Shown here: positions 22,779-30,367 of the stretch, in pieces | Layout of the letters: each line of letters starts with the position of its first letter | Numbering within the stretch: position 1 is the first letter of the stretch | Assembly (NCBI GenBank): GCA_009844405.1 | Contig: VYBO01000024.1 | Coordinates: forward strand, 1 to 40,781 | Direction: 5' to 3' | Source: Acidimicrobiaceae bacterium | Lineage (GTDB): Bacteria; Actinomycetota; Acidimicrobiia; Acidimicrobiales; Aldehydirespiratoraceae | DNA: 40,781 nucleotides | Translations under genes and position numbers: made by a program | Notes under the pieces: model-generated | Database searches by the model: none | What the model saw: the letters and a program-made list of their open reading frames with translations, nothing else | What the model was told of the DNA's origin: nothing

Positions 22779-23810
22779 GTGGCCCGAGCGCCGAAGGGAA
22801 TCGATCCGGAGCCTGTCACCGCCTGGCTGGCCGCCGAAGCGGGCGCGGTCCCGCCCCTGGACTTCGATCCCATCGTGGGCGGTGCCTCGAACCTCACGTT
22901 CTTGGTGACCGACGCCGCCGGCCGCAAGGTGGTGCTGCGGCGCCCGCCCACCGGCCATGTGCTGGCCAGCGCGCACGACATGGGCCGCGAGCACGGGGTC
23001 ATATCGGCGTTGGCCCAGACCCCGGTGCCGGTTCCGACTGCGCTGGGGCTGTGCACCGACCCGGCCATTAACGGCGCCGACTTCTACGTGATGGACCATG
23101 TGGACGGCTCGGTGGTGTTCGACCGGACCGACGCGATGGCGGTGGACGAGGCGGTGCGTCCGGTGATGGCCCGCTCGATCATCGACACCCTCGCCGACCT
23201 TCACTCCCTGGACCCCGACGACGTCGGGCTGGGCGACCTCGGCCGCCGCGAGGGCTACTGCGCCCGCCAACTGCGGCGCTGGCAGCGCCAGGTGGACGAG
23301 GGCTCCGACCGCGACCTGCCCCTGGTGCGGGCCCTGCACGACCGGCTGGTGGCGACGATCCCCGATCAGCAGGGGGTGGGGATCGTGCACGGCGACTACC
23401 GCCTCGACAACTGCATCATGGCTGCCGACGGATCAGTGGCCGCGGTGCTCGACTGGGAGCTGTGCACCCTCGGCGACGTGCTGATCGACGTGGCCGGGCT
23501 GGTGACGTGGTGGGGCGACGCCGAGAGGGGCAAGGGCCGGCTGGCCGACATGCCCACCACCGTCGAAGGCTTCGGCAACCCCGCTGATGTGCTGGAGCGC
23601 TACAGCCGGCTATCCGACCGGGACCTGTCGTCGCTGGACTGGTACGTGGCGCTGCAGTTCTGGCGGGTGGCCTGCATCATCGAGGGCGTGAGGGTGCGCC
23701 ACACCGCGGGCGCCATGGGCGACAGCCAGCACTATGACGACACCGGCGCCCGGATGTTCATCGACTACTCGCTGGCCCGCTGCACCGAAGCCCTCGACTC
23801 GGCGGCCTGA
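22779..23810 (+). CDS. APH-family phosphotransferase (ACAD10-like)
   Basis: A 343-residue protein from GTG 22779. The kinase-like fold is seen in FDPIVGGASNLTFLVTD, KVVLRRPPTGHVLASAHDM, a Brenner motif GIVHGDYRLDNCIM and AVLDWELCTLGDVLIDVAG. This subfamily usually accompanies acyl-CoA dehydrogenases, and human ACAD10 fuses the same domain to an ACAD; these enzymes phosphorylate 4-hydroxy acids or acyl-CoAs for breakdown. Here the ACAD homologues nearby (28450 and 35399) are fragments, so the partner is probably elsewhere. Catalytic H, D and N are intact. Confidence 0.92.
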   Translation: MARAPKGIDPEPVTAWLAAEAGAVPPLDFDPIVGGASNLTFLVTDAAGRKVVLRRPPTGHVLASAHDMGREHGVISALAQTPVPVPTALGLCTDPAINGADFYVMDHVDGSVVFDRTDAMAVDEAVRPVMARSIIDTLADLHSLDPDDVGLGDLGRREGYCARQLRRWQRQVDEGSDRDLPLVRALHDRLVATIPDQQGVGIVHGDYRLDNCIMAADGSVAAVLDWELCTLGDVLIDVAGLVTWWGDAERGKGRLADMPTTVEGFGNPADVLERYSRLSDRDLSSLDWYVALQFWRVACIIEGVRVRHTAGAMGDSQHYDDTGARMFIDYSLARCTEALDSAA

Positions 23811-23853
23811 CGCCCAAGCGCGACCCCGCCGACCCGGGGCGAGGGTCGAAGGT

Positions 23854-24354
23854 TTAGCCCAGGGCGGCTAGAGCGGCTTCGTAGTCGGGCTCGTCGGCGA
23901 TCTCGGAGACCATCTCGGTGTGCAGCACGTTGCCGTCCGCGCCGATCACCACCACCGCCCGGGCGCACAGTCCGGCGAGCGGGCCGCCGCCGATGCCGAC
24001 CCCGTAGTCGTCCAGGAACTCCGAGTTGCGGAAAGTCGAGCCGGTGGTCACGTTCTCGATCCCCTCGGCGCCGCAGAACCGGCCCGAGGCGAAGGGCAGG
24101 TCGGCCGACACGCACACCACGGTGGTGTCGTCCAGACCGGCAGCCCGCTCGTTGAACGTGCGCACGCTCTGAGCGCAGGTCGGAGTGTCGATCGACGGGA
24201 AGATGTTCAGCACCACCCGGCCACCGAGCAGGCCCTCGGAGGTCACCGCGCCGAGGTCGCCTCCAGTCAAGGCGAACGCGGGGGCGGGCCGGCCCACCGG
24301 CGGCAGGTCGCCGGCGGTCTGGATGGGATTGCCCCGGAACGTGATTTCAGCCAT
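23854..24354 (-). CDS. tpx: Thiol peroxidase Tpx (atypical 2-Cys peroxiredoxin)
   Basis: A 166-residue protein with AAGGAG six bases before ATG 24354. It starts MAEITFRGNPIQTAGDLP, the Tpx signature. The peroxidatic cysteine is in FPSIDTPTCAQSVRTFN and the resolving cysteine in FASGRFCGAEGIEN, both on one chain. The arginine in the C-terminal third (LCARAVVVIGADG) completes the site. It reduces lipid and hydrogen peroxides using thioredoxin. It is divergent from the decarboxylase gene. Together with the iron SOD at 37283 and the thioredoxin at 18551 it forms part of the oxidative defence. Confidence 0.96.
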   Translation of the reverse strand: MAEITFRGNPIQTAGDLPPVGRPAPAFALTGGDLGAVTSEGLLGGRVVLNIFPSIDTPTCAQSVRTFNERAAGLDDTTVVCVSADLPFASGRFCGAEGIENVTTGSTFRNSEFLDDYGVGIGGGPLAGLCARAVVVIGADGNVLHTEMVSEIADEPDYEAALAALG

Positions 24355-24473
24355 TTGCGTCTCCTTTGGAATCAGGGGGAAGGCTCGCACTCGACGGGTC
24401 GCCACATCGGTGCGTGACGGGTGTCCCTCGTGCACACCGGAGGCTAATCCGGTGGCCGTTACCATCCCCTCCG

Positions 24474-25898
24474 ATGGAGCCCGAACCTGCACCGCCGCCC
24501 GACCCGCTCGACCTCGAAGCGTTCCGGCGCAACGCCCACGCCCTGGTCGACTGGGTGACCGACTACCTCGCCGGACTCGGCGCCCGGCCGGTTCGCGAGC
24601 CGGTGGAGCCCGGCGATGTGCGAGCCAAGCTCCCCGACCGCGCGCCCGAGGGGCCCGAGCCCTTCGACGACGTGCTGGCCGACCTCGACCGGGTGGTGGT
24701 GCCGGGGCTGGCCCACTGGCAGCATCCCGGCTGGTTCGCCTTCTTCCCGGCCCAGACCTCCCCACCGGCGGTACTGGGCGAGTTGGCCGCGGCCGGCATC
24801 GGCGTGCAGGGGATGCTGTGGGCGACCTCGCCAGCGTCCACCGAGCTCGAGTCCCATGTGCTCGACTGGCTGGTCGACCTGCTCGGCGTGCCCCAGTCGT
24901 GGAAGACGACCGGACCCGGCGGCGGCGTGCTCCAGGCCGGCGCCTCGACCGCCACCCACACCGCGATGGTGGTGGCCCGCGAACTGTGCCGCGAGCGCAC
25001 CGGAGCACCGGCCGAGAAAATGGTGGCCTACACGTCCGGCCAGGCCCACTCGTCGCTGGAGAAGGGGGCCACGCTGACCGGGTTCGGCCAGATCCGCCTG
25101 CTGGACGTCGACTCGGATTTCGCGGCCCGGCCCGAGGCGCTGACCGGCGCGATCGAAGCCGACCGACGTGACGGCCTGGTGCCGGCCTTCCTGGGCTCGA
25201 ACGTGGGCACCACCGGGACCGCGGGGGTCGATCCGCTGCGCCCGCTGGGCGAGATCGCCCGGACCGAGCAGGTGTGGCACCACGTCGACGCCGCCTACGG
25301 AGGCTCGGCCATGATCTGCGAGGAGTTCCGCCACCACCACGACGGCCTCGAGTTGGTCGACAGCTACACCTTCAACCCCCACAAGTGGCTGGCCACCAAC
25401 CTGGAGTGCTCGGTGATGTGGGTCGCCGACCGGCGGCCGCTGATCGACACCCTGAGCGTCACGCCCCCCTACCTGCGCAACCCGGCCTCGGATGCGGGTC
25501 TGGTGATCGACTACCGGGACTGGCACGGCCCGCTGGGCCGGCCGTTCCGGGCGCTGAAGCTGTGGTTCGTGCTGCGCGGGTTCGGTGCCGAGGGTCTGCG
25601 ACGCATGATCCGCAACCATGTCGGCTGGGCCCGTGAGCTGGCTGAGCGCATCGACGACCACCCCCGGCTGGAGCGCATCGCGCCGGTGCACTTCGCGCTG
25701 GTGTCGTTCCTGCACCGCTGCGGCGACGCGGCCACCGACGCCCTGGCCGCCGGAATCAACGCCGACGGCCGGTTCTACGTCACGACCTCGGAGATCGACG
25801 GGCGGCGCTTCGTGCGGATCTCGGTCGGCTCCACCTGGACCACCGCCGACGATGTCGAGGCCCTCTGGAACCTGATCGACGCCCACCTGCGAAACTGA
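24474..25898 (+). CDS. PLP-dependent aromatic-L-amino-acid decarboxylase-like protein
   Basis: A 474-residue group II decarboxylase. It has HPGWFAFFPAQTSPPAVLGE, LGVPQSW, VLQAGASTATHTAMVVAREL, the aspartate in WHHVDAAYGGSAMICEEF, and the PLP lysine in YTFNPHKWLATNLECSVMWV. Length matches AADC, tyrosine and tryptophan decarboxylases. The substrate cannot be read from sequence, but the HxHP-type substrate loop and ATSPASTELE suit aromatic amino acids. ATG 24474 is the first sensible start. The stop codon overlaps the left arm of a 50-bp hairpin repeat. Confidence 0.94.
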   Translation: MEPEPAPPPDPLDLEAFRRNAHALVDWVTDYLAGLGARPVREPVEPGDVRAKLPDRAPEGPEPFDDVLADLDRVVVPGLAHWQHPGWFAFFPAQTSPPAVLGELAAAGIGVQGMLWATSPASTELESHVLDWLVDLLGVPQSWKTTGPGGGVLQAGASTATHTAMVVARELCRERTGAPAEKMVAYTSGQAHSSLEKGATLTGFGQIRLLDVDSDFAARPEALTGAIEADRRDGLVPAFLGSNVGTTGTAGVDPLRPLGEIARTEQVWHHVDAAYGGSAMICEEFRHHHDGLELVDSYTFNPHKWLATNLECSVMWVADRRPLIDTLSVTPPYLRNPASDAGLVIDYRDWHGPLGRPFRALKLWFVLRGFGAEGLRRMIRNHVGWARELAERIDDHPRLERIAPVHFALVSFLHRCGDAATDALAAGINADGRFYVTTSEIDGRRFVRISVGSTWTTADDVEALWNLIDAHLRN

Positions 25899-25940
25899 TG
25901 ACGGATCCGCCCCTGGAGGACCATTGTCGCCATCAATTTT
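25891..25940. repeat. 50-bp hairpin repeat, GAAATTGATGACG family copy 1
   Basis: GAAACTGATGACG and CGCCATCAATTTT are imperfect inverted arms. The second copy at 35335-35384 has the same 50-bp length, the same CTGCGAAA-TGATGACG left end, and TCGCC-TCAATTT right end. It lies between the convergent decarboxylase and enoyl-CoA hydratase genes and includes the decarboxylase stop. Confidence 0.8.
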
Positions 25941-25950
25941 GGAGCAGGGG

Positions 25951-26854
25951 TCAGCGGCCCAGCGACTCCAGGTAGCGGCGAGCCGTCTCGCGCGACTCGG
26001 GGTCGCGCCTCGCCGCGGCCAGCGAGTCGGCGTCGTTCCAGGCGCCGCCGGTGGGAACCAGGGCCTCCGCGGCCGCGTCAACCGCCCGCAGGGTGGCTCG
26101 CAGGGTGTAGGCCGATTTGGATGCCAGCAGGCGAGCCAACTCGGTGGCGGCCTCCTCCAACTCCGATGCCGGCACGATCCGGTTGACGAAACCCAGCGCC
26201 TGGGCCTCGGCCGCACCGAACGGGCGGCACGTCATCACCAGGTCGCGGGTGGCCGCAGGGCCCACCTCTCGCACCAGCCGGGGGATGCCGCCCCACGCCA
26301 GCGGGATGCCCAGATCGACCTCGGGTATCACGAAGCGCACATTCTCGGCGGCCACTCGCAGGTCGCAGGCCGCGGCCAGCACCACACCGCCGCCCACACA
26401 GTGGCCGTGTATGGCCGCAACCGTCACCGCCTGCATGGCCGTGATCGCCTCGGCCATCACCCGCCCGGCGTCGGTGCCGGCCCGGTCCATTCCGCCCCCG
26501 CCGGTGAACGCGGCCAGGTCCGCGCCCGCGGTGAAGGCTCGACCGTTGCCTCGCACGATCACCGCCTTGACGTCGTCGTGGCCGTCGAACCAGCGGGCCG
26601 CGTCGGTCAGTTCCAGCAGGCAGGCCACCGACAGCGGGTTGAGCTTGGCCGGGCCGTCGAGCGCGAGCGTGCCGACCGCCCCGTCCACGGAGACAGCAAG
26701 AGGCCCCGCGGATTGGCGGGCGACCCGGCCCATACGGGTCGGGGCCGTGGCCCGAGCGGCCCGTGAGCGAAGCGAACAGGAGCGGGGATGACCACCCTGC
26801 GACGCGATTGGCCGCCGATCAATCCGCGCTCGCTCTAATCGTGTCGTAGTCCAT
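25951..26854 (-). pseudogene. Enoyl-CoA hydratase/isomerase gene interrupted by the 135-bp element
   Basis: The body is a crotonase: SVDGAVGTLALDGPAKLNPLS (shown only in part), VIVRGNGRAFTAGADLAAF, and HGHCVGGGVVLAAACDLRV with the oxyanion-hole glycines. The original start is probably ATG 26854 (AAGGACCG upstream), reading MDYDTI. The element then intervenes; read-through ends at a TGA soon after. Deleting element plus one 4-base flank joins ATT to GCTGTCTCC and gives MDYDTIAVSVDGAVGT in frame. The element supplies a new in-frame ATG at 26733 (MGRVARQSAGPL), so a 260-residue chimeric protein could still be made if translated. Crotonases hydrate enoyl-CoA in beta-oxidation. Confidence 0.85.
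26700..26834 (+). mobile_element. 135-bp MITE-like element, copy C (inside enoyl-CoA hydratase gene)
   Basis: Full-length copy from GAGGCCCCGCGGATTGGCGG to ATCAATCCGCGCTCGCT. The flanks GCAA (26696-26699) and CTAA (26835-26838) look like a mutated 4-bp target duplication. The forward internal frame MTTLRRDWPPINPRSL stops immediately after the element; the reverse strand supplies an ATG used by the disrupted hydratase frame. Confidence 0.92.
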
Positions 26855-26940
26855 CGGTCCTTCCCGTCCGGTCGCTTCCACCCGCGACAGGATGCAACCG
26901 ATGGCGGCTCGACGGCAAACGGCTGATAGAAGAAACCGCC

Positions 26941-27729
26941 ATGAGAAGCAACCCCATGCGAGAGCGCTGGGCTGCGGGCGAGCCCGCCCTGGGCGGCTGG
27001 CTCGGCATTCCCAGCACCGCCTCCGCGGAGATCGTGGCCCGCTGCGACCTCGACTACGTCTGCGTCGACATCCAGCACGGCCTCGTCGACTACAGCGACG
27101 CGTGGCCCATGCTGCAGACCATCAACATCGGCTCGGCCACCCCGCTGGTGCGCGTGCCGTGGAACGAGCCCGGCATCATCGGGAAGAGCCTCGACGCCGG
27201 GGCCAGGGGGATCATCATTCCCATGGTCAACAACCGGGCCGAGGCCGAGGCCGCCGTACAGGCCTGCCGGTACGCCCCCGACGGCAGCCGCAGCTACGCC
27301 GGGACCCGGGTCGTGCGCCAGGAGGGCGCCGACTACTTCGCCAACGCCAACACCGATGTGGCCGTGATACCCATGGTGGAGACCATGGAGGCGGTGGCCG
27401 ACCTCGACGACATCCTGTCGGTTCCCGGTGTCGATGCCGTCTATGTGGGGCCGTCGGACCTCTCCGTCAGCCTTGGCCTGCACCCGGGCAACAACGACGG
27501 CGAGCCCTCCTTCGACGCGGCCGTGGCCCAGATCCTCGAAGGATGCGCCCGCCACAACGTGACCGCGGGGTGCCATACGGTGTCGGAGCTGACCCAGCGC
27601 CGCATCGAGCAGGGCTTCCGCATGATCACCGTCACCTCCGACACGGTGGCCCTCACCAGAGCACTCGACGACGAGCTTCGCAGGGCCCGGGGCGAGGAGC
27701 CGGCGATCCGCTCCAGCTCCATGTACTGA
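26941..27729 (+). CDS. HpcH/HpaI-type aldolase (2-oxo-3-deoxy acid or hydroxyaspartate family)
   Basis: A 262-residue protein. The HpaI TIM-barrel signatures are LGGWLGIPSTASAEIVARC, the catalytic histidine in CVDIQHGLVDYSD, VRVPWNEPGIIGKSLDAGA, the metal glutamate in IPMVETMEAV, and the metal aspartate in VYVGPSDLSVSLG. Class II metal-dependent aldolases of this family cleave 4-hydroxy-2-oxo acids to pyruvate and an aldehyde. The gene starts 87 bases from the original hydratase start, on the opposite strand, and is intact although it is flanked on both sides by element-disrupted genes. Substrate unknown. Confidence 0.92.
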   Translation: MRSNPMRERWAAGEPALGGWLGIPSTASAEIVARCDLDYVCVDIQHGLVDYSDAWPMLQTINIGSATPLVRVPWNEPGIIGKSLDAGARGIIIPMVNNRAEAEAAVQACRYAPDGSRSYAGTRVVRQEGADYFANANTDVAVIPMVETMEAVADLDDILSVPGVDAVYVGPSDLSVSLGLHPGNNDGEPSFDAAVAQILEGCARHNVTAGCHTVSELTQRRIEQGFRMITVTSDTVALTRALDDELRRARGEEPAIRSSSMY

Positions 27730-27823
27730 CGGGTCCGGTGGGTCCGGCGGCCCGGGCCACCCGGCTGCGGGGCGGACGTGATCAAGGTCGGCCCCGCCCC
27801 GCCACGCCACCACCCACGACCGG

Positions 27824-28449
27824 GTGTCGGTGGGCGACGCCCCACCCGACCTCGTCCACGACGTGACCGCCACCACCGTCGTTCTGGATGCACTGGCCAG
27901 CCGCGACGGGCGGCCCATGCACCACGACTACCACTTCGCCACCGAGCGCAACGGAACCCGCGACATAGAGGCCCCGCGGATAGGCGGGCGACCCGGCCCA
28001 TACGGGTCGGGGCCGTGGCCCGAGCGGCCCGTGAGCGAAGCGAACAGGAGCGGGTATGACCACCCTGCGACGCGATTGGCCGCCGATCAATCCGCGCTCG
28101 CTCATATTCCTGAACACGCCCAACCAGCTCGCCTGGATCGAGCGGGCCGTCACCGACTGGACCGGGCCCCGGGGCCGGCTGGGACGGGTCTCGGTCCGTA
28201 TGCAGGATCCGGTCTTCCCCGGCGACACCGTGACCATCTCGTCGGTGGTCACGGCCGCGCCCGTCGACGACCCCGGCTGCGGCTGGGCCGAGTTGGACCT
28301 GGGGCTGCGGGCCGGCGACCGCGTCTGCACGACCGGGAAGGCCAAGGTGGCGTTGCCGACGTCGGCGGCCGACAATTCGCGGCCGCGCCGCGGCGAGGAC
28401 TGGAACCCGTGGTGGCCCCGTCCTTCGACCAGGCTTGCGGGAGGCGTTG
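27824..28449 (+). pseudogene. MaoC-like (hot-dog) dehydratase gene interrupted by the 135-bp element
   Basis: From GTG 27824 the frame reads VSVGDAPPDLVHDVTATT and RPMHHDYHFATERNGTRDI, a hot-dog dehydratase N-terminus. It resumes after the element with IFLNTPNQLAWIERAVTDW, GRVSVRMQDPVFPGDTVTI and VCTTGKAKVALP. Removing the element plus one CATA restores GTRDIFLNTP exactly. The element's internal ATG at 28056 is in frame with the 3' half (NPRSLIFLNTP), so a fusion protein lacking the N-terminal region is possible. The expected stop after EDWNPWWP is not found; the frame runs into the next gene. Family members hydrate enoyl-CoA or act as FAS-like dehydratases. Confidence 0.88.
27968..28102 (+). 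mobile_element. 135-bp MITE-like element, copy D (inside MaoC gene)
   Basis: Full-length copy from GAGGCCCCGCGGATAGGCGG to ATCAATCCGCGCTCGCT, flanked by a perfect 4-bp duplication CATA at 27964-27967 and 28103-28106. It differs from copy C at few positions. An internal stem GACCCG/CGGGTC follows the left end. No transposase is encoded, so mobilisation must be in trans. Confidence 0.95.
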
Positions 28450-28917
28450 ATGCTCGACCTCGACTTCACCCAGGAACAGGAGATGCTGAGCGACATGGTG
28501 CGCGACCTGTGCAGCGAGCTCTCGCCACTGGAGCGTGTGCGGGAACTCGAGGACGACCCCGACGGCATTCACCGGGAGCTCTGGCAGCGTTCGGCGCACT
28601 ACCTGGCCGACGCCCGCACCGCCCTCGATGGGGCCCGCCTGCCGGCGTACGAGGCGGCGTGGGCCCACAGCAACGGCCGTTCCACCGATCAACTGGCCCC
28701 CATGGCCAATCTGTTCGCCTGCCGGACCTACCGGGAGGTCACCGCCATATGCCAGCAGGTGTTCGGCGGTATCGGCTTCACTGTGGAGTACGACAGCCAA
28801 CCCTACCTCCGCCGAGCCAAGCAGCTCCAGCTCTCCTGGTGGGACCAGGCGACCTGCGAGGACCGCATCGCCGACCCCGTCCTGGGGCCCCAGCTAGCCG
28901 GCACCGTCGATGAGTGA
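28450..28917 (+). pseudogene. Acyl-CoA dehydrogenase with a large in-frame internal deletion
   Basis: A 155-residue open frame from ATG 28450 with GGGAGG five bases upstream. It starts as an ACAD N-terminus (MLDLDFTQEQEMLSDMVRDL) and after HRELWQ passes directly into C-terminal-domain sequence: RSAHYLADARTALDGARLP, EAAWAHSNGRS, VTAICQQVFGGIGFTVEYD and LQLSWWDQ. About 200 residues, including the FAD-binding middle and most of the catalytic domain, are absent, yet the frame is kept. It cannot be a functional ACAD. It overlaps the start of the molybdopterin oxidoreductase by eight bases, and may now serve only as a translational leader. Confidence 0.85.
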
Positions 28918-29953
28918 GCTGAACGGCTTCAGCCGCCTCAAGGCACTGCGAGCCGCCGCGGCACCTTATGCCCGGCTGACGCCGCGGCGAGTGGACCTGC
29001 TGCTGGGGGTGTCCGTGACGGTGGCCGCCGTGAGCGGGCTGGTGTCCTGGGGCGTGGGCACGGGCTGGGCCCGCTGGGTGACGGTCATCCATGCGCTGGC
29101 CGGCCTGAGCCTTCTGGCCCTCGCACCGGCAAAGCTCAGAGGCTCGGTGCGGACTGGGTTGAAGCGACGACGAGTCACCCGATGGCTGTCGATTCTGCTG
29201 GGCTTGGTCGTCACGGCCACGGTCGTCCTGGGGATCCTGCACGCCACCGGGCTGTGGCACGGGGTAGGCTACTGGTCGGCGCTGTGGACCCATTTCCTGC
29301 TGGCCGCGCTGCTGGCTCCGCTGGTGGTCTGGCACATCGTGAGCCGGCCCGGCCGCCCTCGAATGACCGACCTCGACCGCCGGACCCTCATCGGCGGTAG
29401 TGCCGCGGTCGCGGCCGCCGCTATCGCCTACGGGGTCCAGCAACTCGTGGTCGGCGACAACCGGCGCTTCACCGGCTCCCACGAGATCGCCTCGTTCAAC
29501 CCGGCAGAGATGCCGACCACCATGTGGCTCAACGACCGGTCGCCCCGGGTGCCGGCCTCAGGCTGGGAACTGACCATCGCGGGCGAGCCGGTCGCGCTCG
29601 CGGATCTGCATGCCCGGGCTGCGCCCATGGAAGCAGACCTCGACTGCACCGGCGGGTGGTGGAGCCGCCAGTCGTGGGACGCGGTGCCGCTGGCCGAACT
29701 GGTGCCGACGGTGGACGCGCCCACTCTGGAAGTGACATCGCTGACCGGCTACAGCCGCCTGTTTCCGGCCCGCGACGCCGCCAACCTGTACTTGGCCGTC
29801 GGCTACAACGGCGAGCCCCTGCGCCGGGGCCACGGCGCGCCCGTCCGCCTGGTGGCGCCGGGGCGCCGGGGCTTCTGGTGGGTCAAGTGGGTGCGCCGCA
29901 TCGATCCCATCGACCGCCCCTGGTGGCTTCAGCTGCCGTTCCCGCTGGAGTGA
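28910..29953 (+). CDS. Membrane-bound molybdopterin oxidoreductase (SuoX/YedY-type) with cytochrome b-like helices
   Basis: A 347-residue protein. Residues about 29-145 hold four hydrophobic helices (LLLGVSVTVAAVSGLVSWG, WVTVIHALAGLSLLALAP, WLSILLGLVVTATVVLGILH, HFLLAALLAPLVVWHIVS) with histidines placed like a b-type cytochrome. A fifth helix (IGGSAAVAAAAIAYGV) precedes the periplasmic sulfite-oxidase-fold domain. The probable molybdenum cysteine is in EADLDCTGGWWS, and TSLTGYSRLFP and GHGAPVRLVAPGRRGFWWVK are typical. In YedYZ the Moco and haem proteins are separate; here they are one chain. Substrate unknown, perhaps oxidised methionine or a sulfoxide. Start overlaps the preceding fragment. 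Confidence 0.9.
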   Translation: MSELNGFSRLKALRAAAAPYARLTPRRVDLLLGVSVTVAAVSGLVSWGVGTGWARWVTVIHALAGLSLLALAPAKLRGSVRTGLKRRRVTRWLSILLGLVVTATVVLGILHATGLWHGVGYWSALWTHFLLAALLAPLVVWHIVSRPGRPRMTDLDRRTLIGGSAAVAAAAIAYGVQQLVVGDNRRFTGSHEIASFNPAEMPTTMWLNDRSPRVPASGWELTIAGEPVALADLHARAAPMEADLDCTGGWWSRQSWDAVPLAELVPTVDAPTLEVTSLTGYSRLFPARDAANLYLAVGYNGEPLRRGHGAPVRLVAPGRRGFWWVKWVRRIDPIDRPWWLQLPFPLE

Positions 29954-29992
29954 CCGGCCCTCAGCAGTGGCCCGCCGTCAACCCACCGGCGG

Positions 29993-30342
29993 TCAGCGGA
30001 CCCGGGGGAACTCGTCGGTGTCCCAGCCCAGCCGATAGTCGCCCCGGTTGGCGTCCACCGATCTGAAGATCCCGGCCGCCGCGGCCGCCATCTTGGTGCG
30101 GGCCGCGGACATCGGGCCAGCGCCGGGTCCAGCCAGGGCCGGTCGAAGCCGCCGTCGCCGAACAAGTCGTTGCCCGGCCAGTTGAACGAGTGCCAGTAGC
30201 GCACCGCCATGCGGAGGCGTTCGGCCATGGTGCGCTCCCCCACCACCCGGTCGGCGTCGTAGCCGCGGAACGTGAGCGGATCGTTGCTGTCCGGCCCGGC
30301 GTAGCGGATCGGCTCGGAAACCTCGGTGAAGAACTCAGTCAC
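29993..30342 (-). pseudogene. xylA: Xylose isomerase (xylA) remnant with internal deletion
   Basis: From GTG 30342 the minus strand reads [38 protein letters not shown] and [17 protein letters not shown], the XylA N-terminus. After a frame change, [12 protein letters not shown] leads straight into [21 protein letters not shown], which in intact XylA lies some 200 residues further on, and then a stop at 29993. The metal-binding and catalytic core is gone. The remnant overlaps the upstream region of the RCC1-repeat lipoprotein on the other strand. Xylose isomerase interconverts xylose and xylulose. Confidence 0.85.
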
Positions 30343-30367
30343 GGCGCGATACTGGGCGCCTCCACCG

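Noticed and set aside
27760..27823. Possible CaiB/BaiF CoA-transferase remnant (GADVIKVG)
   Set aside because: Only about ten residues match LADxGADVIKVE; too short to support.
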